A stretch of DNA of 64,000 bases from an uncultured Roseiflexaceae bacterium (GCA_937974195.1 CALJIC010000216.1:13986-77985), one strand, 5' to 3'. Shown: positions 28,559-38,667, numbered from the stretch's first letter. The notes: generated from the letters alone by a model not told the origin. Numbers and translations are program-made.

Positions 28559-28593
28559 CCGGTTCCCTTTTGCCTGAGCCCGGTTCCCTTTGT
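28559..28593. repeat. Heptad array E
   Basis: CCGGTTC, CCTTTTG, CCTGAGC, CCGGTTC, CCTTTGT: five units of 7 nt each opening with CC, including an exact return of CCGGTTC after 21 bp. It lies just upstream of the GT87-like gene and beside the MITE-like element. No inverted second arm was found. Confidence 0.5.
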
Positions 28594-28605
28594 CTCATTC
28601 ACAGG

Positions 28606-28710
28606 GACTTACGCGGTGATCCTGCGGATTGCCCGCGCCAGCGCTCCGCGGGGAGGCATCGCTTCCCCAAACCCCTCCCGCGGATGCGGGGTGAGGCGAC
28701 CGCGTAAGCC
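28606..28710. mobile_element. MITE-like element, 105 bp
   Basis: The ends GACTTACGCGGT (28606-28617) and ACCGCGTAAGCC (28699-28710) are inverted repeats matching at 11 of 12 positions. Inside lie GC-rich inverted segments (GGGGAGGC...GCTTCCCC, about 28655-28672). No ORF is present. The right end sits just before the stop codon region of the fumarylacetoacetase-family gene. Related ends occur near 39.17 kb and in degenerate form near 10.6 and 35.15 kb. Confidence 0.5.
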
Positions 28711-28713
28711 GCG

Positions 28714-29730
28714 TCACTCAACGATGCGGTTCTTGAGCGACCCCAGCCCGGTGACCTCGAGCTCGACTACGTCGCCGGCCTCCAGCCAGGGGCCCTCGCC
28801 TTCGGTGAGCTCCAGCAGGCAGCCGCCGCCGACCGTCCCGCTGCCCAGAACGTCGCCCGGGTACAGGTTGACGTCCTGGGATGCGCGCGCCACCATCTGC
28901 CCGAAGGTGTAGTAGATGTCGCGCAGGTTGCCGCGCGAGCGCTCCACGCCGTTGACGCGCGCGATCATCTCCAGGTCGTAGCGGCCGTCGCCGAGCGCGA
29001 ACGGCTCCAGCTCGTCCAGCGTCACCAGCCAGGGCCCGAGCGAGGTCGCGAAGTCCTTCCCCTTGGCGGGGCCGAGGCCGACGCTCATCTCCTCGCGCTG
29101 GACGTCGCGGGCGCTCCAGTCGTTCATGATCATGAGGCCGGCGATGTACTCCTCGGCGTCCTCCTCGGGGATGTCGCGGCCGGGGCGGCCGATCACACAG
29201 GCGACCTCGAGCTCGTAGTCGAGCTGGCGCGTGCGCGGCATCGGCACGTCGTCGTCGGGGCCGTAGATCGCGGTGTGGTTGCCGAAGTAGAACACCGGGA
29301 AGCTGTACCAGTTGATCGGCACCGGCCGGCCGCGCAGGCGGCTCGTCGTGGCCACGTGCTCCTCGAAGGCGTAGAAGTCGCGCAGGCTCGGCGGGCGGGG
29401 GAGCGGCGCGAGCAGGCGCACCTCATCGAGCGGCAGGAGCATCTCGGCCCCGCCGATCGAGAGCGCCCCGGCTGTGCTCCGGGCGATCTCGCTGAACTCC
29501 CCGGCGTCGGCGACGCCCAGCTGGTCCAGCACTGCGGCGGCGATCTCGGCCGCGCCGTCCAGGCCCGTGCCCTCAGGCGCGCCGCGCAGCACGTCCAGCA
29601 GGTCCCATCGCACCCCCTCCTGGTCTTCGAAGACCAGCGGCGCGGCGGCGGCCAGGTCGATCACCGAGCTGCCGAGCAGAACGCCGGCGCGCGGGATGTC
29701 GTCCAGGTAGCGGAAGCTCACGTAGCGCAT
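28714..29730 (-). CDS. Fumarylacetoacetate hydrolase family protein
   Basis: A 338-residue FAH-fold enzyme, expected to hydrolyse or decarboxylate/isomerise a 2,4-dioxo acid in aromatic or sugar-acid catabolism. It contains VPMPRTRQLDYELEVACVIG with the metal-binding Glu, and MNDWSARDVQ. The lysine follows in GPAKGKDFATSLGPW, and the terminal GDVLGSGTVGG(G)C block. The length fits the two-domain fumarylacetoacetase-like group, but the substrate cannot be set. The predicted promoter puts the transcript start only a few bases before the ATG, so the message may be leaderless. Confidence 0.88.
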   Translation of the reverse strand: MRYVSFRYLDDIPRAGVLLGSSVIDLAAAAPLVFEDQEGVRWDLLDVLRGAPEGTGLDGAAEIAAAVLDQLGVADAGEFSEIARSTAGALSIGGAEMLLPLDEVRLLAPLPRPPSLRDFYAFEEHVATTSRLRGRPVPINWYSFPVFYFGNHTAIYGPDDDVPMPRTRQLDYELEVACVIGRPGRDIPEEDAEEYIAGLMIMNDWSARDVQREEMSVGLGPAKGKDFATSLGPWLVTLDELEPFALGDGRYDLEMIARVNGVERSRGNLRDIYYTFGQMVARASQDVNLYPGDVLGSGTVGGGCLLELTEGEGPWLEAGDVVELEVTGLGSLKNRIVE

Positions 29731-29739
29731 AGCCCGCGG

Positions 29740-29750
29740 ATCATACCACA
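29740..29750 (-). promoter_or_regulatory. Extended -10 promoter TGTGGTATGAT, near-leaderless gene
   Basis: The complement of 29740-29750 is TGTGGTATGAT. Its distance to the ATG at 29730 predicts a start point 0-4 bases before the start codon. No Shine-Dalgarno is seen in between. Confidence 0.6.
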
Positions 29751-29802
29751 GAACCTCGGCGTCACACGTCTGGAGCGTCTCGGAGGGCGTGCGACGTCCA
29801 GG

Positions 29803-31203
29803 CTACCTCCGGCTGGCCAGGAAGTCGATCACATCGATCTTGGTGACGATCCCGCTGACCTTGCCGCCGTCCACCACCACCGCGGCCTGGCTGCGCGCCA
29901 GGATGCCGCGCAGCTCGTCGATCGAGGTCTCGGGGGTCACCGTGGCCACCTCGTGCGCGTGCAGGTCCGCGATCGTGTGGTCCATCGCGCCGCCGTTGAT
30001 CAGGTAGTCGAGCAGGTCGCCCTCGCCGATGATCCCGTGCAGGCCCCCCGACGCGTCCAGCACCGGCAGCTGCGAGATGCCATGGGTCTTCATCAGGCGG
30101 ATGGCAGCCTCGACGCTGGTCGTCTCGTTGGCGGTGATCACCTCGCCGGTGCGCGTGGCCAGCAGGTCGGCGACGGTGGCATCGTCGAGGAAGCCGTTCT
30201 CGCGCATCCAGTTGTCGTCGAAGACCTTGGAGAGGTAGCGCGAGCCGCTGTCCGGCAGGAGCACGACGACGACGTCGTCCTCGCCGAGCGAGGCGCCGTT
30301 GCCGCGCAGCCACTTCAGCGCCCCGGCCAGCGCCAGGCCGGACGAGCCGCCGCCGAACAGCCCTTCCTCGCGCACCAGCCGGCGCGTCATTGTGAACGCC
30401 TCGCGGTCGTTCACCTGCACCACGTCGTCGATCACATCGAAGTCCAGCGTGGCCGGCAGGAAGTCCTCGCCGACGCCCTCGACCTTGTAGCCGTGGGCCG
30501 GGCCGAGCTCGCGGGTCAGGAAGTAGTGGTGCAGCAGCGAGCCCACCGGGTCGACGCCGACCACCTTGATCGCCGGGTTCTGCTCCTTCAGGAAGCGGCC
30601 GGTGCCGCTGATCGTGCCGCCGGTGCCCATGCCGGCGATGAAGGCCGCGATCCGGCCGCCCGTCTGGCGCCAGAGCTCGGGGCCGGTGGTGCGGTAGTGG
30701 GCCTCCGGGTTGGCCGGGTTCCAGTACTGCCCGGCGAGGATGGCGTTGGGCGTCTCCTCGGCCAGCCGGCGAGACACCGAGTAGTAGGAGCGCGGGTCAT
30801 CCGGCTCGACGGCGGTGGGGGTGATCACGACGCGGGCGCCGAAGGCGCGCAGCAGCCGGATCTTCTCGTCGCTCATCTTGTCCGGCATCACAAAGATGCA
30901 CTGGTAGCCCTTGATCGCCGCCGCGATCGCCAGCCCGACGCCGGTGTTGCCGCTTGTGCCCTCGACGATCGTCCCGCCCGGCCGCAGGCGCCCCTCGCGC
31001 TCGGCGGCCTCGATCATGGCGATGCCGATCCGGTCCTTGACGCTGCCGCCGGGGTTGAGGAACTCGACCTTGGCCAGCAGCTGCGGGCGCAGGCCGCGGG
31101 CCAGTTTGTGCAGGCGCACGAGCGGCGTGTTGCCGATCGCGTCCAGGATGCTGTCCTTAATATCAGCTGTATCGACACGGTCTGTGCCTGCGCCGATCGT
31201 CAT
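29803..31203 (-). CDS. cbs: Cystathionine beta-synthase with CBS pair
   Basis: A 466-residue PLP enzyme of transsulfuration, condensing serine and homocysteine. The catalytic domain shows IGNTPLVRL, Lys56 in GGSVKDRIG (PLP Schiff base), GTSGNTG (phosphate contacts) and GTGGTISGTG. Two CBS domains follow (about 330-466; GISQLPVLD and VVVDGGKVSGIVTKIDVIDF), which in the family bind adenosyl ligands and regulate activity. ATG 31203 with AAGGAGG 7 bp upstream replaces a longer open frame to 31245. A cysteine synthase is less likely because of the CBS pair. Confidence 0.92.
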   Translation of the reverse strand: MTIGAGTDRVDTADIKDSILDAIGNTPLVRLHKLARGLRPQLLAKVEFLNPGGSVKDRIGIAMIEAAEREGRLRPGGTIVEGTSGNTGVGLAIAAAIKGYQCIFVMPDKMSDEKIRLLRAFGARVVITPTAVEPDDPRSYYSVSRRLAEETPNAILAGQYWNPANPEAHYRTTGPELWRQTGGRIAAFIAGMGTGGTISGTGRFLKEQNPAIKVVGVDPVGSLLHHYFLTRELGPAHGYKVEGVGEDFLPATLDFDVIDDVVQVNDREAFTMTRRLVREEGLFGGGSSGLALAGALKWLRGNGASLGEDDVVVVLLPDSGSRYLSKVFDDNWMRENGFLDDATVADLLATRTGEVITANETTSVEAAIRLMKTHGISQLPVLDASGGLHGIIGEGDLLDYLINGGAMDHTIADLHAHEVATVTPETSIDELRGILARSQAAVVVDGGKVSGIVTKIDVIDFLASRR

Positions 31204-31552
31204 CGTGGGGCCTCCTTCTGATGCTATCCGCGCGCATGGTACCACGAAACCAGGCCCCTGGCTCGTGGGCGCGCAGCCCCAGAGCTGCCCGCCCGCGGAG
31301 CGTGAACGCCACAGCGGCGGCCTATCGATCCTCAGTCCCTGTAAGCAATTACACTTTCAGCGCACATGGGCGCGTTGTTTCCCTTGCCAGCGCGCCATGA
31401 GAAAATGTGGCTGTTGACCGTAAAACGGGTATGTGGTATGATTGCGCAGAATTGCTCGCCCTACTGCCATGATTCGCCATTCGGCAGCGCTCCGGAAAGC
31501 ACAAAATGGCTTGTGCAGCCCGCCGTGGGCGAACTGAGGGAGGATAGCTCGC
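31204..31552. other. Divergent spacer, 349 bp, lower GC
   Basis: The right two-thirds is visibly richer in A and T than the surroundings and contains a consensus-quality promoter (31414-31442) followed by a leader of about 100 nt. No gene is supported, though the leader could be structured. Close to the cbs start a TACCAT with upstream TGG on the minus strand might be the cbs -10. Confidence 0.5.
31414..31442 (+). promoter_or_regulatory. Strong promoter of the DUF4352-like gene
   Basis: TTGACC (31414-31419), 17 bp, TATGAT (31437-31442). The -10 is also extended (TGTGGTATGAT). With both a near-consensus -35 and an extended -10, it is the best housekeeping promoter in the window. The start point is near 31449. 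Confidence 0.85.
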
Positions 31553-32911
31553 ATGGCGGAGTCTGAAACCATCCTGCGGCTCGGTATCGAGGCCGCGCGC
31601 GAGGGGAACCGCGAGGAAGCCCGCAACCTCTTCAGCCTGCTGACGCGCCAGGAGCCGGACAACGTGCAGGCCTGGTTGTGGCTCGCAGGGGTCGCCGAGG
31701 GTCCGGATCAGCGCCGCGCTGCGCTGGAGCGCGTGCTGGAGCTTGAGCCGGACAACGAGATGGCGCTCAAGGGCCTGCAGGCCATGGGCGTCACCCCGCC
31801 TGCGCGCGCCGCCGACACCTCGGAAGCCGCAGCGGTGGCCGCCGGCGCCGCCGCAGGGGCTGCTGCAGCCACCGCCGCGCCTTCCCGCCCGATGACCGAG
31901 GAGGAGCTGTTCGCGGCAGAGCTGGACTCGGCCTTCGACCTGGCCGACGAGCTGCCGCGCGCCACGCCGCCGCCCCGGCGCGAGGAGGAGACTGCCGAGG
32001 CCGCCGCAGCCGGAGCCGCGGCCGGCACCGCCGCCGCCCTCGAAGAAGACCGCCGGCGCTACCGGCCAAGCTCGGCGCGCATGGCAGCCGACCTGGACGA
32101 TGACGACGACACGGTGCCTGCGCGCAGCGGCCCAAGCCTGCTGCTGTGGGTGCTGGTCGCGCTGGTCATCCTGGCGCTGCTCGCCTACCTGCTGTGGCAG
32201 CTATTCGGCGGCCAGGGCCCGGAGACCGCCCAGCCCACCGCTGCCCCCGCCCCGACGGTCGCGGCTGAGACGCCCGCCGGCGCCACGCCCGACACCGGCG
32301 CCACAACGGCGCCTGGGGCCGAGACGCCCGCCGCGACGGAAGATCCGAACGCGCAGCCGACAGAAGATGTGAGCGCGCAGCCGACGGCGGAACCGGGCGC
32401 TCCGGACGGCGAGATGCCGACCGCCGAGACCGGGGAGGAGCCCGCAGCGCCGACGTCAGTGCCGGTGACGGGGGCCGACCCGCTGCCCATCCCGCCGAAC
32501 TCCTTCATCAGCGCCAACGGCTGGAACTACACCTGGCCGGGCACCAACGTCTGCGCGTTCGGCTGCGCCGTGGTCCTGGGCCCGCAGGTCGGCAGCTTCA
32601 CCGCGCAGGGCACGTTCGTCCACGTGCTGGCGTTCGTCCAGAACACGACCGGCACCGACCAGCCGCTCCCGGCGGACTTCTTCGTGCTGCGCGACTCGCA
32701 GGGTCGCGTGTACGAGGCCCGCGCCGATGTCGCTGAAGCCGCCTGGCGGCCCGGCTCCGCCGACGTGCCCGCCACCGGGAGCATCCCCGCCAACGGCGCC
32801 ACCACCAGCGTCTACCTGGTGTTCGATGTGGCGCCGGACGCGCAGAACCTGGTGATGTTCTCGCGCCACTTCACCGATCAGGGCTGGCCGGTGCTGGCGT
32901 CGGTGCAGTAG
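31553..32911 (+). CDS. Helical-repeat protein with TM and outer DUF4352-like domain
   Basis: A 452-residue single-pass membrane protein. The cytoplasmic N-terminus (1-80) holds two TPR-like helix pairs (GNREEARNLFSLLTRQEPDN, RRAALERVLELEPDNEMALK). An alanine-rich, charged stretch follows, a TM helix at 194-217, a Pro/Thr/Ala-rich linker (about 220-310) and a C-terminal beta domain (about 315-452) resembling DUF4352/telokin-like folds. The role is unknown; it may sense or bind something at the surface and recruit partners inside. GGGAGGA precedes the ATG. A paralogue follows. Confidence 0.75.
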   Translation: MAESETILRLGIEAAREGNREEARNLFSLLTRQEPDNVQAWLWLAGVAEGPDQRRAALERVLELEPDNEMALKGLQAMGVTPPARAADTSEAAAVAAGAAAGAAAATAAPSRPMTEEELFAAELDSAFDLADELPRATPPPRREEETAEAAAAGAAAGTAAALEEDRRRYRPSSARMAADLDDDDDTVPARSGPSLLLWVLVALVILALLAYLLWQLFGGQGPETAQPTAAPAPTVAAETPAGATPDTGATTAPGAETPAATEDPNAQPTEDVSAQPTAEPGAPDGEMPTAETGEEPAAPTSVPVTGADPLPIPPNSFISANGWNYTWPGTNVCAFGCAVVLGPQVGSFTAQGTFVHVLAFVQNTTGTDQPLPADFFVLRDSQGRVYEARADVAEAAWRPGSADVPATGSIPANGATTSVYLVFDVAPDAQNLVMFSRHFTDQGWPVLASVQ

Positions 32912-32932
32912 AATCAGCCTCGAGTGGGATGC

Positions 32933-32966
32933 GTGAAGGGTGGTGGCGGAGCCGCCACCCTTTCAC
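32933..32966 (+). terminator. Hairpin terminator after the first DUF4352-like gene
   Basis: GTGAAGG and GTGGCGG on the left pair with CCGCCAC and CCTTTCAC on the right, with one small bulge on each side. The U content at the 3' side is low. Confidence 0.55.
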
Positions 32967-33017
32967 ATACCCGCCGGGCAACGCCGTGGTCTCATCTAGC
33001 CTGAAAGCGCACGTGCC

Positions 33018-34226
33018 GTGACCGCATCGACACCCCCTCGCGCCCCGCTCCCCCCCACGATGGTGACCGCGCTGCTGCGAACGGCGCACCGGGTCCGCGA
33101 GCGCGGCGATCTCCCCCGGGCCCGCGCGCTGCTGCGGACGCTCGCCGAGCAGGCGCCGGACGACTGGCAGGTCTGGCAGGCGCTCGCCGAGGTCGCCGAG
33201 ACCGACGCGGAGCGCCTGGCCGCGCTTGAGCGCCTGGCCGCGCTGGCTGAGCCGCGCATCACCCGGCCGCTGGAGGCCCGCGACCAGCCGCCAGCGCCGG
33301 ATGACTCGACGCCCGCCGCCGCGCCGCAGGCCGCTGAGGCCGCCACGAGCGCAGCCGCGCCGCTGCGGGCCGAGCCCCGCCCGCAGCCCGCGCCGCTCCC
33401 CTACGACGACGCCGAGGCGTGGACGGCGCCGCGCGCGGCACCGGCGCACGTGGAGCACCCGGCGGCCTGGTTTCGCACCCACTGGCTGACGTACGTCTCG
33501 GTGGCGGTGATCGTGCTGCTGCTGCTCGCGGTCGCGCTGATGGCCCGCCAGCGCCTGGCCACGAGCGCGGCGCAGCCGACCCCGACGCCCGCGCTGCCGA
33601 CTGCGGCCCTGCCCGGCGCGGGCCAGCAGCCCGAGGCCACGCCCGCCCCTCCATCCGAGCCGACGGCCGCGGCGCCTACCGAGGCCGCGCCCACGCCGCT
33701 GCCGGCGGAGTCGCCCGCGGCGATGCCAACGGCGCCGCCCGAGGCATCTCCGGCGCTGCCGACCGCGCCGGTCGCCACCCCGACCGCCGTCGCCGCCACC
33801 CCGACGCCGGTGCAGACGCTGGCGCTCGGCCAGGTGGTGGACCGCGGCGACTGGAGCGTGACTGTGCTCCAGCCCAACCACCTGCTCCTGCTCGACGGCA
33901 GCATCGGCGAGCTGATGCCGAGCGGCCGCTTCGCCCTGGCGCTCGTGGCGATCAGCAACCGCGGCCCAGCCCCCGCCCGCGTCCCCCAGGACCTGCTGGC
34001 GCTGGTCGACTCGCGCGGCGTGCGCTACGCGCCCGTGCCGGGGGCCTCGACCGCGTACCTCAGCGTGTACGAGCGCGGGGTGCGCGGCGACCTGAGCCTG
34101 GAGGAGGAGGTCCCGGCCGGAGCCGGGATCGTCAGCATCCCCGTGATCTTCGACGTCCCCCTCAATGCCACTGGGCTGACCCTGCTGGTGGAGGGGGCGC
34201 CGGCCGGCTGGCGCTACGGGCAGTGA
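33018..34226 (+). CDS. Second TM protein with helical repeats and DUF4352-like domain
   Basis: A 402-residue paralogue of the preceding protein with the same order: an N-terminal helical repeat (GDLPRARALLRTLAEQAPDD), a TM helix at about 157-176, a long Pro/Thr/Ala linker (about 180-275) and an outer beta domain (about 278-402, LGQVVDRGDWSVTVLQ). The low-complexity parts differ strongly while the ends stay similar. The start may be GTG 33018 or ATG 33060; neither has a clear ribosome site. It ends 16 bp from the convergent ABC gene. Confidence 0.7.
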   Translation: MTASTPPRAPLPPTMVTALLRTAHRVRERGDLPRARALLRTLAEQAPDDWQVWQALAEVAETDAERLAALERLAALAEPRITRPLEARDQPPAPDDSTPAAAPQAAEAATSAAAPLRAEPRPQPAPLPYDDAEAWTAPRAAPAHVEHPAAWFRTHWLTYVSVAVIVLLLLAVALMARQRLATSAAQPTPTPALPTAALPGAGQQPEATPAPPSEPTAAAPTEAAPTPLPAESPAAMPTAPPEASPALPTAPVATPTAVAATPTPVQTLALGQVVDRGDWSVTVLQPNHLLLLDGSIGELMPSGRFALALVAISNRGPAPARVPQDLLALVDSRGVRYAPVPGASTAYLSVYERGVRGDLSLEEEVPAGAGIVSIPVIFDVPLNATGLTLLVEGAPAGWRYGQ

Positions 34227-34242
34227 TGGAGCGCGGGCTGCC

Positions 34243-34947
34243 TCACGGGGCCAGCGCGGCGGCTGGCGCCTCCATCCGCTCGTCGCGCGATATCAGCCCG
34301 TCGCGCACGTGGATGATGCGCTGCGCGTGCCGCGCGACATCTGGGTCGTGCGTCACCAGGATCACCGTGATCCCCTGCTCGCGGTTCAGCTGCTCGAAGA
34401 GCGCCATGATCTCACCGCCGGTGGTCGTGTCGAGCGCCCCCGTCGGCTCGTCGGCCATGATGATCCGCGGGTTGGTGACCAGGGCGCGGGCGATGGCGAC
34501 GCGCTGCTGCTGGCCGCCCGAGAGCTCGTTCGGCCGGTGGTGGAGCCGATCCCCCATGCCCACCGCCTCGAGCGCCGCACGCGCCCGCTCCGCCCGCCTG
34601 GTGGCGTCGCCGTAGAGCAGCGGCAGCTCGACGTTGTGCAGCGCGTCGGTGCGCTGCAGCAGCATGTACTGCTGGAACACGAAGCCGACCTTGCGGTTGC
34701 GAATGTCGGCCAGCTGGTCGTCGTTCAGGCCGCCGATGTCGACGCCGTCGAGCCGGTAGCTGCCGGAGGTCGGCTGGTCCAGGCAGCCGAGCATGTTCAT
34801 CAGCGTGCTCTTGCCGCTGCCGGACGGGCCCATGATCGCCACCATCTCGCCGGCCTCGATGGTGAACGAGACGCCGCGCAGCGCCTGCACCTCGACCTCG
34901 CCCATGCGGTAGACTTTGGTGAGATTCTCGACCTCTATCAGTGCCAT
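34243..34947 (-). CDS. ABC transporter ATP-binding protein, MacB/LolD type
   Basis: A 234-residue ATPase of the MacB/LolD/FtsE-like group. It shows GPSGSGKST (Walker A), FVFQQYMLLQRTDALHNVELPLLY (Q loop region), LSGGQQQR (signature), IIMADEPTGALD (Walker B/D loop) and VTHD (H loop). It is the third gene of the adaptor-permease-ATPase operon, 327 bp after the permease gene with a block of palindromes between. It powers a mechanotransmission-type efflux or lipid/peptide exporter. Confidence 0.92.
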   Translation of the reverse strand: MALIEVENLTKVYRMGEVEVQALRGVSFTIEAGEMVAIMGPSGSGKSTLMNMLGCLDQPTSGSYRLDGVDIGGLNDDQLADIRNRKVGFVFQQYMLLQRTDALHNVELPLLYGDATRRAERARAALEAVGMGDRLHHRPNELSGGQQQRVAIARALVTNPRIIMADEPTGALDTTTGGEIMALFEQLNREQGITVILVTHDPDVARHAQRIIHVRDGLISRDERMEAPAAALAP

Positions 34948-35274
34948 AGGTCTTCCTAATCACTTGCACGTTTGCGGCGGCCTCGCCCCGCGCCCGTCGG
35001 AGGGGTCTGGGAGGCGAAGCCTCCCCAGAATCTCCCTCTATCCGCTGCTCTGCGGCGACACAGTCGCCGCAGAGCAGCGGGCAAAGCGTCTGTGGAGGGC
35101 CTACGGCCCTCCACACCTCCCCGCCAGGCGGACGAGTGGCAACGATCGCGTAACTCCTGTCACTCACGTTTGCCACGCCCCGCGCTCGTTCCGGCGGAAG
35201 CAGCCCCGGCGGGCCGCAGACCCCCTCTTCGCAATGCGCGCGGCATCACCTCCGCCGCCGGAGCGAGCGACGTG
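34948..35274. repeat. Cluster of intergenic palindromes, 327 bp
   Basis: No gene. Three perfect or near-perfect palindromes follow one another: CTGGGAGGC/GCCTCCCCAG (about 35010-35030), CCGCTGCTCTGCGGCGAC with its inverse (about 35042-35081), and TGTGGAGGGCC/GGCCCTCCACA (about 35091-35116). CGCGTAACTCCTGTCA lies at the right edge. They separate permease and ATPase genes of one operon, so they may tune downstream expression. Confidence 0.65.
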
Positions 35275-36564
<1,290 letters not shown>

Positions 36565-36726
36565 GGCTCGTGTTTCTCTGTGCCAGAATCCAATAGTCCC
36601 GAGAGCCCGCCGGGCGTGCGCTGCCGGAAGTGACCGGCGCGGTTCCCGGCGCAGCCGGACGGCCAGACGCAGCCTGAGTCTCAGGTCGCTCGGCGAGCTG
36701 TCAGGTCGCTGCCCGCCCTCTGGCTG

Positions 36727-38667
36727 CTATCCGCCGCCGCCGGGTCGCTGCCCGCCGCCGGGTCCGCCGCCGCCGGGTCGCTGCCCGCCGCCTGGTCCGC
36801 CACCTGCGGGCGGGCCGCCGCCTGGCCCGCCGAAGAACACGGGGCCGCGCATCTGGCTCTGGCCGCCCTGCGAGACCGTGACGACGACGATGTCGCCCTC
36901 GCTGAGGCCCGACCGCACCTCCGTCTGCGACTCGCCGACGAGCCCGGTCTCGATCGTGACCGGCACCACCTCGCCGCCGCGCTGCACGAGCACCTGCGCC
37001 CCGTCCGGCGTCTGCTGGATCGCGATGTTCGGCACCGTCAGCACGCCGTTGGCCTCCGCGACGACGATCGTCACCGCGGCGCTCAGGCCGACCCGCAGCG
37101 GCGCATCGGTTGGCTCGAGGTCGATCCGCGCGTTGTAGGTCGTGACGTTCTGGCTCACGGTGGGGATCGAGGCGATATAGGTCAGCTTGCCCTCCAGGAC
37201 CGTGCCGGGCAGCGCGTCGATCGTGACCAGCGCCCGCTGGTCGAGCGCGAGCTTCGCCAGATCGACCTCGCTGAAGTAGACGTCCACGTAGTAGGAGGAG
37301 TCGTCGATCAGGTAGATGGCGGCGGTGTCGGCGCTCGCGGCCGAGCCGCTCGACGCGGACGCGCTGTCGCCGATCGTGATGTTGACGGCCGCCACCGTGC
37401 CGTCGAACGGCGCGACGAGCTGGGCGGCGGCGAGCTCGCGCTTCGCAGCCGCCAGGGCGGCCTCGGCCTGGGCCACCTGCGCCTCAGCCTGCGCAATCTC
37501 GGCCTCGGACGGCGGCGCGAGCAGCTCTTCGAGCGCCACCTGCCGCTGGAGCACGGTCTGCTCGGCGATCGCCACATCCGTCTGCGTGCCGCCGCTCGTC
37601 AGGGCGTTGAGCTGCGCCTCGGCCTGGGCCACCTGCGCCTCGGCCTGCGCGATCTGGGCGGCGGTCGGGTTCAGCAGCGCCTCCAGCTGCCGCTGGGCGG
37701 ATGCCAGCTGCGCCTCGGCCCGCTGCACATCGGCGATCTCCTGCTCGCGGGCGTTGTCATACGCCACCTGCGCCTGGGTCACGTTGGCCTCGGCGGTCCG
37801 CAGCGCCGCCTCAGCCTGGACGAACGCGTCGTAGTACTGCTGGCGCTGGGTGTCGCTCACCTTGTTCTTGATCTTCTCGCCCTGGGCGGTGGTCGTCTCC
37901 GGGTTCGCCGGGTTCTGCCCCGTCTCCTGCACGAAGTCCCAGTCGCTCTTCGCCGTGGCGTAGCGCACCTGCGCCTGTGTGAGCGCGTCGACCGCCTTCT
38001 GGAGCGCCAGCTCGGCGTTGGTCTTGTTCGCCGAAGCGGAGTTGCGGGTGGACTGCAGCGCGATCTCGGCCTCGCGGACCGCCTGCTCGGCCGCCTCGCG
38101 GTCAGCCGCCGTCGGGTTCTTCAGCATCTCCAGGTTGGCCTGCGCGCTGCGGAGGCTCGCGCGCGCGCTGGCGATCTGGGCGGCGGTCGCGGTGCCGCGC
38201 TTGGTCTGCTCGAGCTGGAGCTTGGCCACCTCAAGCTGCGACTCGGCCAGCCGCACCTCTTCCGGATCGGGGCCGTCCAGCAGGTCGGCCAGGTTGGCCT
38301 GCGCGCTCTTCAGGTTCGCCTCGGCCTGCACGACCTGCTGGTGGAGGTCGCTGGTGTCGAGCGACGCCAGGACCTCGCCGGCGCGCACCTTCTGGCCCTC
38401 GGTCACCCGCACCTCGGCGATCGTGCCGCCGGTCGCGAAGTTCAGGTAGCTCTCGCGCAGCGCCTGGAGCTGGCCGCTGCTGCTGACTGTCTGCATCAGG
38501 TCGCCGACGCGCACCGGCAGGGTGACAGTCTGGCTGCTCGTCGAGCGAGCGCCCCCGCATGCAGCCAGCGTCGCGGCGATGGCCAGCAGGCTGCCGGCGC
38601 GGACGAGCCAGCGTGGGCCTCGGCGGGGCGCCCCTGCCTGCGCCCGCCTCGTGGTTGGTAGAGTCAT
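36727..38667 (-). CDS. MacA/HlyD-type lipoprotein adaptor with Gly-rich tail
   Basis: A 646-residue membrane-fusion adaptor. The N-terminus has a positive patch, a hydrophobic stretch and a lipobox (TLAACGG), so it is probably lipid-anchored outside. Split lipoyl halves flank a very long coiled coil (about 90-410) rich in AQAEAQVAQAEA repeats. Beta-barrel and membrane-proximal domains follow. The last about 40 residues are glycine/proline/glutamine repeats (GGGGPGGGQRP twice). The hairpin is longer than in classic MacA. It is the first gene of the efflux operon; GAGGAG precedes the ATG. The promoter at 38757 overlaps a direct repeat. Confidence 0.88.
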   Translation of the reverse strand: MTLPTTRRAQAGAPRRGPRWLVRAGSLLAIAATLAACGGARSTSSQTVTLPVRVGDLMQTVSSSGQLQALRESYLNFATGGTIAEVRVTEGQKVRAGEVLASLDTSDLHQQVVQAEANLKSAQANLADLLDGPDPEEVRLAESQLEVAKLQLEQTKRGTATAAQIASARASLRSAQANLEMLKNPTAADREAAEQAVREAEIALQSTRNSASANKTNAELALQKAVDALTQAQVRYATAKSDWDFVQETGQNPANPETTTAQGEKIKNKVSDTQRQQYYDAFVQAEAALRTAEANVTQAQVAYDNAREQEIADVQRAEAQLASAQRQLEALLNPTAAQIAQAEAQVAQAEAQLNALTSGGTQTDVAIAEQTVLQRQVALEELLAPPSEAEIAQAEAQVAQAEAALAAAKRELAAAQLVAPFDGTVAAVNITIGDSASASSGSAASADTAAIYLIDDSSYYVDVYFSEVDLAKLALDQRALVTIDALPGTVLEGKLTYIASIPTVSQNVTTYNARIDLEPTDAPLRVGLSAAVTIVVAEANGVLTVPNIAIQQTPDGAQVLVQRGGEVVPVTIETGLVGESQTEVRSGLSEGDIVVVTVSQGGQSQMRGPVFFGGPGGGPPAGGGPGGGQRPGGGGPGGGQRPGGGG

